The notes under the pieces: model-generated | Databases searched by the model: none | Told to the model about the DNA's origin: nothing | The model's input: only the letters and a program-made list of their open reading frames with translations | Translations under genes and position numbers: made by a program | From: Chloroflexota bacterium | GTDB taxonomy: Bacteria > Chloroflexota > Anaerolineae > DTPP01 | Length of the DNA: 5,560 nt | Assembly: GCA_012514615.1 (NCBI GenBank) | Contig: JAAYZY010000345.1 | Coordinates: 1 to 5,560, forward strand | Direction: 5' to 3' | Shown here: positions 1-5,560 of the stretch, one piece after another | Numbering within the stretch: the stretch's first letter is position 1 | Layout of the letters: every line of letters starts with the position of its first letter

Positions 1-1
1 C

Positions 2-58
2 ACCGAGATGCAGCGCTGGCTGGCCCAGTTCAGCGAGCTCCTTTCGGCCCGCCTGTGA
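2..58 (+). CDS. 3' end of an unidentified upstream gene (partial)
   Basis: The frame starting at base 2 reads TEMQRWLAQFSELLSARL and ends at TGA (56-58). The gene begins before the window. The visible tail looks like an amphipathic helix, and it carries no motif that allows a family call. It lies 19 nt upstream of selB on the same strand, so the two may be co-transcribed. selA is a frequent neighbour of selB and is one possibility, but these 18 residues do not establish it. Reality of the reading frame rests on its clean stop just before the selB ribosome binding site. Confidence 0.55.
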   Translation, partial: TEMQRWLAQFSELLSARL

Positions 59-67
59 CCGCGAGAG

Positions 68-73
68 AGAGGA
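68..73 (+). promoter_or_regulatory. Ribosome binding site of selB
   Basis: The purine-rich AGAGGA lies 4 nt before the GTG at 78, inside a GAGA-rich stretch (63-75). It supports GTG 78 as the start, and the next residues (RVIGTAGHVDHGKST) are the expected N-terminus of the G domain. Confidence 0.6.
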
Positions 74-77
74 AACC

Positions 78-1991
78 GTGAGAGTCATCGGAACCGCCGG
101 GCACGTGGACCACGGCAAGTCGACCCTGGTCTTGACCCTCACCGGCATCGATCCAGACCGCCTGCAGGAAGAGAAGCAGCGGCAGATGACCATCGACCTG
201 GGCTTCGCCTGGCTCACCTTGCCCAGCGGCGAACGGGTGGGCATTGTGGACGTGCCTGGGCACAAGGACTTCATCAAGAACATGCTGGCCGGTGTGGGCG
301 GGATCGACGCTGCGCTCTTGATCGTGGCCGCAGACGAAGGGGTGATGCCCCAGACGCGAGAGCACCTCTTCATCCTGGACGTGCTGCAGGTGCGCCACGG
401 CGTCGTGGCCCTGACCAAGATCGACATGGTGGACGACCAAGACTGGCTGGAGCTGGTGGAGGCCGACTTGCACGAGGTGCTGGAGGCGACCACGCTGCAC
501 GACGCGCCCATCGTTCACGTCTCCGCCAAGACCGGCCAGGGCGTCCCGGAGCTCATTGCCGCCCTGGACCAGGTGCTGCAGGCAGCGGCGCCGCGGCGCG
601 ATGTGGGGCGGCCCCGCCTGCCGGTGGACCGCATCTTCACGGTGGCCGGCTTCGGCACCGTGGTCACCGGCACCTTGGTGGACGGCAGCCTGCAGGTCGG
701 CCAGGAGGTGGAACTGCAGCCATCGGGCGTGCGCACCCGCATCCGCGGCCTGCAGAGCTACAAGCAGAAGGTGGATCTAGCCCAGCCGGGGAGCCGTGTG
801 GCCGTGAACCTGGTGGGCTCGCCCCGCGAACAGGTGGCCCGGGGTGAGGTGCTCACCACGCCGGGCTGGCTGCGGGCCACCCGCCTGGTGGACGTGTGGC
901 TGGAGTACCAGTCTGAGACGCTGGCGCCCCTGAAGCACGGTCAACCGGTTGAGGTCTTCTGCGGCTCGGCCGAGTCGCTGGGCCGGGTGCGCCTGCTGGA
1001 TGCAGAACAACTTCGGCCGGGCCAAGGCGGCTGGGCCCAGCTGCGCCTGGAATCGCCCATGGCCCTGGTGCGCGGCGACCGCTTCATCATCCGCCGCCCC
1101 TCCCCCAGCGAGACCGTCGGCGGGGGGCTGATCGTGCAGCCGCACCCTGCCCGTATGCACCGCCGCTTTCAGGCGGCCACCGTTCGGGCGCTGGAGGTGC
1201 TGCGTCAGGGGTCGCCAGAGGAACTGCTGCTGCAAGCCGCAGAACAGGCCGGGCCCCTGCCGGTGCGTGACCTGGTGGAGCGAGCTGGCCTGGGCAAGGA
1301 CGAGACCCTAGTGGCGCTGGACGCTCTGCTGGCCGACGGCCGCATGCGTCCCCTGAGCCCCGAGCCAGACCAACCGGCCACGGCGGCCGACCTGGCTGCG
1401 GCCGGCAAGTTGGTGCTCTCCCGAAGCACCTGGTTGGCCATGGGCGAGAAGCTGGAAGCGCTGTTGGAGGCCTACCACCGAAGCAACCCCCTTCGTCAGG
1501 GGATGCCCCGGGAAGAACTCAAGAGCCGCTTGGGCCTGTCGCCTCGGCTCTTCGCCGAGGCCCTGGCCGTGGCCGCCCAGGAAGGGCGTGTGGAGCTCAC
1601 AGAGACCACCGCACGCCTGCCCAGCCACCAAGTGTGCTTCAGCCCCCAGCAGGAGCAGGCCATCGCCGATCTGCTGACGCGCTTCCAGCGTCAGCCCTAC
1701 GCGCCGCCGCCGGCGCCAGAGGCCGAGGCTGCCCTGGGCCCCGACCTGCTTAGCGCCCTGGTGGAGCAAGGCCGCCTCACCCGCCTGAGCGACGACGTGC
1801 TGCTGCTGCCGGCCACCTACGAGGAGATGACTGCCAAGATCGTAGACTACCTCAAGGCCAACGGCAGCATCACCGTGGCCCAGGTGCGGGACCTCTTCGA
1901 CACCAGCCGCCGCTACGCCCTGGCCCTCCTGGGCCACCTGGACGAGAAGCGCGTCACCCGGCGGGTGGGCGACGAGCGGTTCCTGCGCTGA
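78..1991 (+). CDS. selB: Selenocysteine-specific translation elongation factor SelB
   Basis: SelB is a GTPase that brings Sec-tRNA(Sec) to the ribosome at UGA codons marked by a SECIS hairpin. The 637-residue product has the usual bacterial length. The G domain shows G1 GHVDHGKST (residues 8-16), the switch I segment RQMTIDLGFA (35-44), G3 DVPGH (58-62), G4 TKID (113-116) and G5 SAK (149-151). Domain II follows with FTVAGFGTVVTGT (187-199), then domain III to about residue 355. Residues from about 365 to 637 fit the four winged-helix domains that distinguish SelB from EF-Tu. The last contains SRRYALALLGHLDEKRVTRR (610-629), the SECIS-binding region in the family. Start is GTG with a purine-rich ribosome binding site. 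Switch I has Gln36 where many relatives have Gly; similar substitutions occur in other SelBs as I recall. No internal disruption is seen. The glycosyltransferase gene follows after 8 nt. Confidence 0.97.
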   Translation: MRVIGTAGHVDHGKSTLVLTLTGIDPDRLQEEKQRQMTIDLGFAWLTLPSGERVGIVDVPGHKDFIKNMLAGVGGIDAALLIVAADEGVMPQTREHLFILDVLQVRHGVVALTKIDMVDDQDWLELVEADLHEVLEATTLHDAPIVHVSAKTGQGVPELIAALDQVLQAAAPRRDVGRPRLPVDRIFTVAGFGTVVTGTLVDGSLQVGQEVELQPSGVRTRIRGLQSYKQKVDLAQPGSRVAVNLVGSPREQVARGEVLTTPGWLRATRLVDVWLEYQSETLAPLKHGQPVEVFCGSAESLGRVRLLDAEQLRPGQGGWAQLRLESPMALVRGDRFIIRRPSPSETVGGGLIVQPHPARMHRRFQAATVRALEVLRQGSPEELLLQAAEQAGPLPVRDLVERAGLGKDETLVALDALLADGRMRPLSPEPDQPATAADLAAAGKLVLSRSTWLAMGEKLEALLEAYHRSNPLRQGMPREELKSRLGLSPRLFAEALAVAAQEGRVELTETTARLPSHQVCFSPQQEQAIADLLTRFQRQPYAPPPAPEAEAALGPDLLSALVEQGRLTRLSDDVLLLPATYEEMTAKIVDYLKANGSITVAQVRDLFDTSRRYALALLGHLDEKRVTRRVGDERFLR

Positions 1992-1999
1992 GTCCGCCG

Positions 2000-3139
2000 A
2001 TGCGCATCGCCATCAACGGCTGGTTCTGGGATGAGCCAGGCACGGGGAGCGGGCAGTACCTCCGCCACCTGGTGGAGGCGATGCTGCAACAAGCGCCGCA
2101 CCACGACTACCTGCTGGCCCTGCCCCGCCCGGCCGCCGGGCCCACGCCCCAGGGCATGCGCGTTGTGACGCAGCCGGCGGCTGCGGGCCACTGGGGCAAG
2201 CTCTGGTTCGAACAGGCGGCCTTCCCGCGGCTCTGCCGCCGCCTGCAGGCCCAGGCGGCCCTGGTGCCCTACTGGGCTTCCCCCCTTCTGCCGACCTGCC
2301 CTACTCTGGTGACGGTGCACGATCTGATCCCCCTTCTGCTGCCGGCCTACCGCGGCGGCGCCTTGGGCGCGCTCTACCTGCGCCTGGTGAGCGCGTCGGC
2401 GCGGCGCGCCCGCCTGGTCCTCACCGACTCTGAGGCGTCGCGGCGAGACATCGCCCGCCGCCTGGGTATCCCAGGGCAACGCCTGCGGGCCATCCCCTTG
2501 GCCGCAGACCAGCGCTTCCACCGCGTCAGCGATCCCGCCCTGCGGGAGTCGGTACGGCGGCGGTACGGCCTACCGGCCCGCTTCATCCTCTATCTGGGCG
2601 GCTTCGACCAGCGCAAGGGTGTAGAAACCTTGCTGCAGGCCTTTGCGCGCTGGCCGATCAGCGTCGGCCAGGGCCCCGACGCGCCGTGCCTGGCGCTGGC
2701 CGGCCGCCTGCCCACCAAGAAGTCGCCGCTCTTCCCGGACCCGCTGGCCCTGGCCGCCCAGTTGGGGTTGGGTCAGCGCGTCCTCTTCCCGGGCTGGGTG
2801 GAAGACGCCGACAAGGCGGCGCTCTACTCCTTGGCCGACTTCTTCGTCTTCCCCTCGTTCTACGAAGGCTTCGGCCTGCCGGTCTTGGAAGCCATGGCCT
2901 GCGGCGCGGCGGTCATCGCCTCCAGCGCCGCCTCCGTGCCGGAGATCGTGGGCGAGGCCGGGGTGCTGGTGCCTCCGGGCGATGCGGCCACCCTGGCCCA
3001 AGCCATGGCCGAGCTCTGGCAAGACGCCCAAGCGCGAGAGGCCTGGGGCCGACGCGCCCAGCAGCGCGCCGCTCAGTTCTCCTGGGCAGAGGCGGCTCGC
3101 CGCACCCTGGCCTGTCTGGACGAGGCCGCCGCGGACTGA
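2000..3139 (+). CDS. GT4-type (GT-B fold) glycosyltransferase
   Basis: This 379-residue protein is a retaining nucleotide-sugar glycosyltransferase of the CAZy GT4 type, a normal length for that family. The N-terminal domain has a glycine-rich loop GTGSGQYLRHLVEAM (14-28), TVHDLIPLLLP (105-115) and SEASRRDIARR (144-154). The C-terminal domain starts at FILYLGGFDQRKGVETLLQA (195-214), whose Arg-Lys is in the usual phosphate-contact position. The family signature E-x7-E is E289 to E297 in YEGFGLPVLEAMACG, followed by SVPEIVGEAGVLVPPGD (312-328). No signal peptide or transmembrane segment is evident, so it is probably cytoplasmic or membrane-peripheral. Such enzymes usually build glycans or glycolipids such as exopolysaccharide; donor and acceptor cannot be read from the sequence, and mannosyl- or glucosyltransferase are both plausible. 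The start lies 8 nt after the selB stop without a clear Shine-Dalgarno sequence, which suggests translation coupled to selB. It ends at TGA, 80 nt before psuK. Confidence 0.93.
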   Translation: MRIAINGWFWDEPGTGSGQYLRHLVEAMLQQAPHHDYLLALPRPAAGPTPQGMRVVTQPAAAGHWGKLWFEQAAFPRLCRRLQAQAALVPYWASPLLPTCPTLVTVHDLIPLLLPAYRGGALGALYLRLVSASARRARLVLTDSEASRRDIARRLGIPGQRLRAIPLAADQRFHRVSDPALRESVRRRYGLPARFILYLGGFDQRKGVETLLQAFARWPISVGQGPDAPCLALAGRLPTKKSPLFPDPLALAAQLGLGQRVLFPGWVEDADKAALYSLADFFVFPSFYEGFGLPVLEAMACGAAVIASSAASVPEIVGEAGVLVPPGDAATLAQAMAELWQDAQAREAWGRRAQQRAAQFSWAEAARRTLACLDEAAAD

Positions 3140-3146
3140 CAGCGCC

Positions 3147-3166
3147 GGCCACATTGCCGTTTGGCC
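3147..3166. repeat. Short inverted repeat across the psuK promoter -35 box
   Basis: GGCCA (3147-3151) and TGGCC (3162-3166) are perfect inverted arms separated by 10 nt, and they bracket the candidate -35 hexamer at 3154-3159. The arrangement could be a repressor operator or a weak hairpin after the glycosyltransferase gene. No T-run follows, so a rho-independent terminator is unlikely. Five-base arms occur by chance in GC-rich DNA, so confidence is low. Confidence 0.25.
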
Positions 3167-3182
3167 CATGGTAGTGTAAGAT
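3154..3182 (+). promoter_or_regulatory. Candidate sigma70-type promoter for psuK-psuG
   Basis: TTGCCG (3154-3159) matches 4 of 6 bases of the -35 consensus, and TAAGAT (3177-3182) matches 4 of 6 of the -10 consensus, with an ideal 17-nt spacer. The stretch is less GC-rich than its surroundings and sits in the only sizeable plus-strand gap of the window. Transcription would begin near 3189, about 30 nt before the psuK start. This implies that the psuK-psuG pair is transcribed separately from selB and the glycosyltransferase gene, although read-through from upstream remains possible. Confidence 0.55.
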
Positions 3183-3196
3183 GCCAAGCAGCACAC

Positions 3197-3218
3197 GGAG
3201 TGAAGGCGGAGGGAAGGC
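3197..3218 (+). repeat. Tandem 11-bp direct repeat in the psuK leader
   Basis: GGAGTGAAGGC (3197-3207) is followed without a gap by GGAGGGAAGGC (3208-3218), identical at 10 of 11 positions. The second copy contains the psuK Shine-Dalgarno sequence, and the first contains a second GGAG. The repeat may be a small duplication giving two ribosome docking sites, or a chance purine-rich stretch. Confidence 0.5.
3208..3213 (+). promoter_or_regulatory. Ribosome binding site of psuK; decides the start
   Basis: GGAGGG lies 6 nt before ATG 3220, a near-ideal Shine-Dalgarno sequence and spacing. An in-frame ATG at 3181 would add 13 residues, but it overlaps the candidate -10 box and has no comparable site in front of it. 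ATG 3220 is therefore preferred. Confidence 0.75.
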
Positions 3219-3219
3219 C

Positions 3220-4150
3220 ATGAACGGGCATCTCCAAAGCCGAGGCGGGCAGCCTCTGGTGGTCGTTGTCGGAGCCGCGAATGTAGACACCAAGGGCCGT
3301 GTGCCCCAGCCGCCTCTGGAGGGCACCTCCATACCGGGCGAGATCCGCACCTGCGTAGGCGGCGTGGCCCGCAACATCGCCGAGAATCTGTGCCGGCTGG
3401 GGGTGCAGGCGGTGCTGCTCTCGGCCGTGGGGGCCGATGGCTCCGGCCAGCGCATCCTCACGCAGGCTGCCTCCAACGGCCTGGATGTGAGCCAAGTGAT
3501 CCGTTCGCCAGAGCACCACACGGCCGCCTACCTCACCGTGCTGGATGCCGTCGGCAAGGCCATCGTCTCCATCGACGACACGCAGATCATGGAGCTGATC
3601 ACCCCCAGCTACATCTACGCCAAGCGGAGCTGGTTCCGCCGGGCAGCCATGGTGGTGCTGGACGCCAACGTGCCGCCCCGGGCCATGGAGATGGTCTTCC
3701 GGTTGACGGCGCAGTACCATGTGCCAGTCTGCGCTGACCCCACTTCCGTACCGCTGTGCGAGCGTCTGCTGCCGCACCTGGACCGCTTGCACATCATCAC
3801 CCCCAACGTACCGGAAGCTGAGCGGCTCACCGGCTGCCGCATCACCCATCGGGAGAGCGGAATCCGCGCCGCGCGCCGACTGGTGGCGGCCGGGGTGCAG
3901 ACCGCCATCGTCACCCGCAGCGACCGCGGCGTAGTCTACGCCACACCCAAGGTGAGCGGCCATGTTCCCGCCCTGGAACGTGAGGCGGTGGATCGCACCG
4001 GTGTGGGCGACGCCCTCACCGCCGGCGTGGTCTTCGGGCTGCTCAACAGCTTCCCCATCGACGAAGCCATGCGCCTGGGCGTCTCTGCCGCCGCTCTGGC
4101 CCTGCAGTCCCGTGAGTCGGTGCACCCCGACTTGAGCCTGGAGCGATTGT

Positions 4151-4170
<20 letters not shown>
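3220..4170 (+). CDS. psuK: Pseudouridine kinase (PfkB family)
   Basis: The predicted role is phosphorylation of pseudouridine to pseudouridine 5'-phosphate with ATP, the first step of pseudouridine breakdown. The 316-residue protein has the PfkB (ribokinase-like) fold. It shows VVVVGAANVDTKGR (14-27) with the substrate-side Asn21 and Asp23, the di-glycine segment VGGVARNIAENLCRLG (46-61), and LLSAVGADGSGQ (66-77). ADPTS (172-176), TPNVPEAERLTG (194-205) and VDRTGVGDALTAG (257-269) follow, with Asp264 as the expected catalytic base; Val262 replaces the commoner Ala of TGAGD. As I recall it, E. coli PsuK has close counterparts of the GGV-RNIA-NL, LLSAVG-D--GQ and PDLS segments. The specific call also rests on the psuG partner, which overlaps the 3' end by 20 nt. 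Other PfkB nucleoside or sugar kinases are the alternative if the context is ignored. It is probably transcribed from the promoter just upstream. Confidence 0.88.
4140..4143 (+). promoter_or_regulatory. Ribosome binding site of psuG inside psuK
   Basis: GGAG lies 7 nt before ATG 4151 (10 nt before the next ATG at 4154), within the last codons of psuK. It supports the overlapping start and suggests that psuG translation is coupled to psuK. Confidence 0.5.
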
Positions 4171-4711
<541 letters not shown>

Positions 4712-4723
4712 GGCGTGGATGAG

Positions 4724-5116
4724 ATGCCGGCCTTCTACAGCCGGGGCAGCGGCCTGCCGGTGACCGTGCGGGTGGATACGGCAGAAGAGGTGGCCCGCCT
4801 GGCGCACCAAGCCTGGCAGATGGGCTTGCAGGGAGCCGTACTGGTCACCGTGCCGATCCCTCAGGAGGAGGAGATACCCTGGGGGCAGATGGAGGCTGAG
4901 ATCGCCCGGGCGGTGGCCGAGGCCGAGGCGGCCGGCGTGGTTGGGCAAGCCATGACCCCGTTCTTGCTGACGCGTTTGGCCGAGCAGACCGGCGGCGAAA
5001 GCCTGCGGGCCAACCGCGCCCTGCTGCTGCAGAACGCCGCCGTGGCCGCCCAGATCGCCTGCTGCTTGGCCCCCCTGTTGGCGGAGCCGACAAGAAGAAG
5101 GGCGCCAGGCCAGTAG
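4724..5116 (+). CDS. C-terminal PsuG segment, possibly translated by re-initiation
   Basis: This is the same frame as the upstream chain, from ATG 4724 to TAG 5114-5116 (130 residues). It begins MPAFYSRGSGLPV and keeps the conserved TPFLLTRLAEQTGGESL block and the conserved Asn. The stop codon itself forms TAAGG (4709-4713), a five-base match to the anti-Shine-Dalgarno complement, 10 nt before ATG 4724. GTG 4715, three nt after the stop, is another possible restart. Separate translation as a second chain is an inference. Otherwise this is simply the 3' part of an interrupted gene. Confidence 0.35.
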   Translation: MPAFYSRGSGLPVTVRVDTAEEVARLAHQAWQMGLQGAVLVTVPIPQEEEIPWGQMEAEIARAVAEAEAAGVVGQAMTPFLLTRLAEQTGGESLRANRALLLQNAAVAAQIACCLAPLLAEPTRRRAPGQ

Positions 5117-5158
5117 ACTGGCCCAGCACCCTCGGCAACCGCTCACGAGCCGGCGCCC
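5100..5158. terminator. Nested GC-rich dyads between convergent genes (possible terminator)
   Basis: GGCCAG (5108-5113) and CTGGCC (5118-5123) form a perfect 6-bp stem with a TAGA loop that includes the psuG stop codon. GGGCGCC (5100-5106) can pair with GGCGCCC (5152-5158), enclosing it. The location, between two gene ends that face each other across 48 nt, suits a bidirectional terminator. There is no T-run on either strand, so classical rho-independent termination is doubtful. Confidence 0.3.
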
Positions 5159-5164
5159 GATGGG

Positions 5165-5560
5165 TCAAGCCGTCAGCACGTCGGCCGGCAGGTCGGCCGG
5201 AACCCCTTCCGGCGCTTCCCCCTCTGGGCGTGGCTCTTTCGCGAACTCGATGGCGTCGGCGGCCAGGCGCACCACCACATGGTCGCCTGCAGCCAGTTCG
5301 CCCTGCAACAGCTTCTTGGAGAGCGGGCTTTCCACTTCCCGCTGCAGGGTGCGCCGCAGCGGCCGGGCTCCAAACTGGGGATCGTAGCCCTTCTGCGCCA
5401 GCCAGTGGCGCGCCTCCGGCTGCAGATCTAGGGTCAGGCCTCGCTCGGCCAACCGTTCGGTGATCTCCCGCATCTGCAGGTCTACGATCTGCTCCACCTG
5501 CTCCAGCGTGAGCGTCTGGAAGATGATGATCTCATCCACGCGGTTGAGGAACTCCGGCCG
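5165..5560 (-). CDS. ClpB/ClpC-type AAA+ ATPase, C-terminal part (partial)
   Basis: The minus-strand frame enters from the right edge and ends at TGA (5167-5165), giving 131 visible residues. It begins RPEFLNRVDEIIIF, the end of the second AAA+ module of Hsp100 proteins, with the arginine finger in FLNR. The small C-terminal (D2-small) domain follows, with GYDPQFGARPLRRTLQREVE (58-77) holding the sensor-2 Arg, and then SPLSKKLLQGELAAGDHVVV (78-97). These ATPases thread protein through a hexameric pore, either for disaggregation (ClpB) or for delivery to ClpP (ClpC). The visible part fits both; the middle-domain and ClpP-loop features that separate them lie outside the window. An acidic, proline-rich tail of about 24 residues (KEPRPEGEAPEGVPADLPAD plus four) follows the usual end of the fold. 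The gene converges on psuG and is transcribed independently of it. Confidence 0.93.
   Translation of the reverse strand, partial: RPEFLNRVDEIIIFQTLTLEQVEQIVDLQMREITERLAERGLTLDLQPEARHWLAQKGYDPQFGARPLRRTLQREVESPLSKKLLQGELAAGDHVVVRLAADAIEFAKEPRPEGEAPEGVPADLPADVLTA

Noticed and set aside
1308..1937. Antisense open frame (209 codons) inside selB
   Set aside because: It is fully covered by selB domains on the other strand and shows no motif or start signal; it is a composition artefact.
1989..1991. UGA at the ends of selB, the glycosyltransferase and the upstream gene as Sec readthrough sites
   Set aside because: All three proteins end at the usual family length or at a sensible tail. The sequence after each TGA shows no conserved continuation or evident SECIS-like hairpin.
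3181..3219. N-terminal 13-residue extension of psuK from ATG 3181
   Set aside because: This ATG overlaps the likely -10 box and lacks a good ribosome binding site, whereas ATG 3220 has GGAGGG at 6-nt spacing.

Overview
The window is about 5.6 kb of GC-rich, tightly packed bacterial DNA. Nothing in it looks mobile or phage-like. Gene content, high GC and the style of the SelB sequence suggest a Chloroflexota-type (Anaerolineae-like) or other high-GC bacterium. That assignment is an impression from remembered families, not a database result.

Layout. Positions 2-58 carry the last 18 codons of an unidentified plus-strand gene. Next comes selB (78-1991, GTG start), the selenocysteine-specific elongation factor. 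It is followed 8 nt later by a GT4-type glycosyltransferase (2000-3139), probably co-transcribed with selB. An 80-nt gap (3140-3219) holds a good sigma70-like promoter, and a pseudouridine catabolism pair follows. psuK (3220-4170) is a PfkB-fold pseudouridine kinase. psuG (4151-5116) is pseudouridine-5'-phosphate glycosidase and overlaps psuK by 20 nt. After a 48-nt convergent gap, the 3' end of a ClpB/ClpC-type AAA+ gene lies on the minus strand (5165 to beyond 5560).

How the genes work together. PsuK would phosphorylate pseudouridine to pseudouridine 5'-phosphate, and PsuG would split that into uracil and ribose 5-phosphate. selB implies that the organism inserts selenocysteine at UGA codons, but no selA, selC, selD, SECIS element or selenoprotein is visible here. 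The glycosyltransferase has no evident functional tie to either neighbour.

The main oddity is psuG. It is intact and collinear with the family over about 321 codons except for one in-frame TAA (4709-4711), which falls where the family normally has Tyr in a Gly-Tyr-Gly-type turn. There is no frameshift. Residues matching the Schiff-base lysine and the metal-binding aspartate lie before the stop, and a conserved active-site asparagine lies after it. This could be a base-call error, a very young pseudogene, readthrough, or expression as two chains by re-initiation just after the stop. Sequence alone cannot decide among these. I did not find a clearly new biological system in this window.
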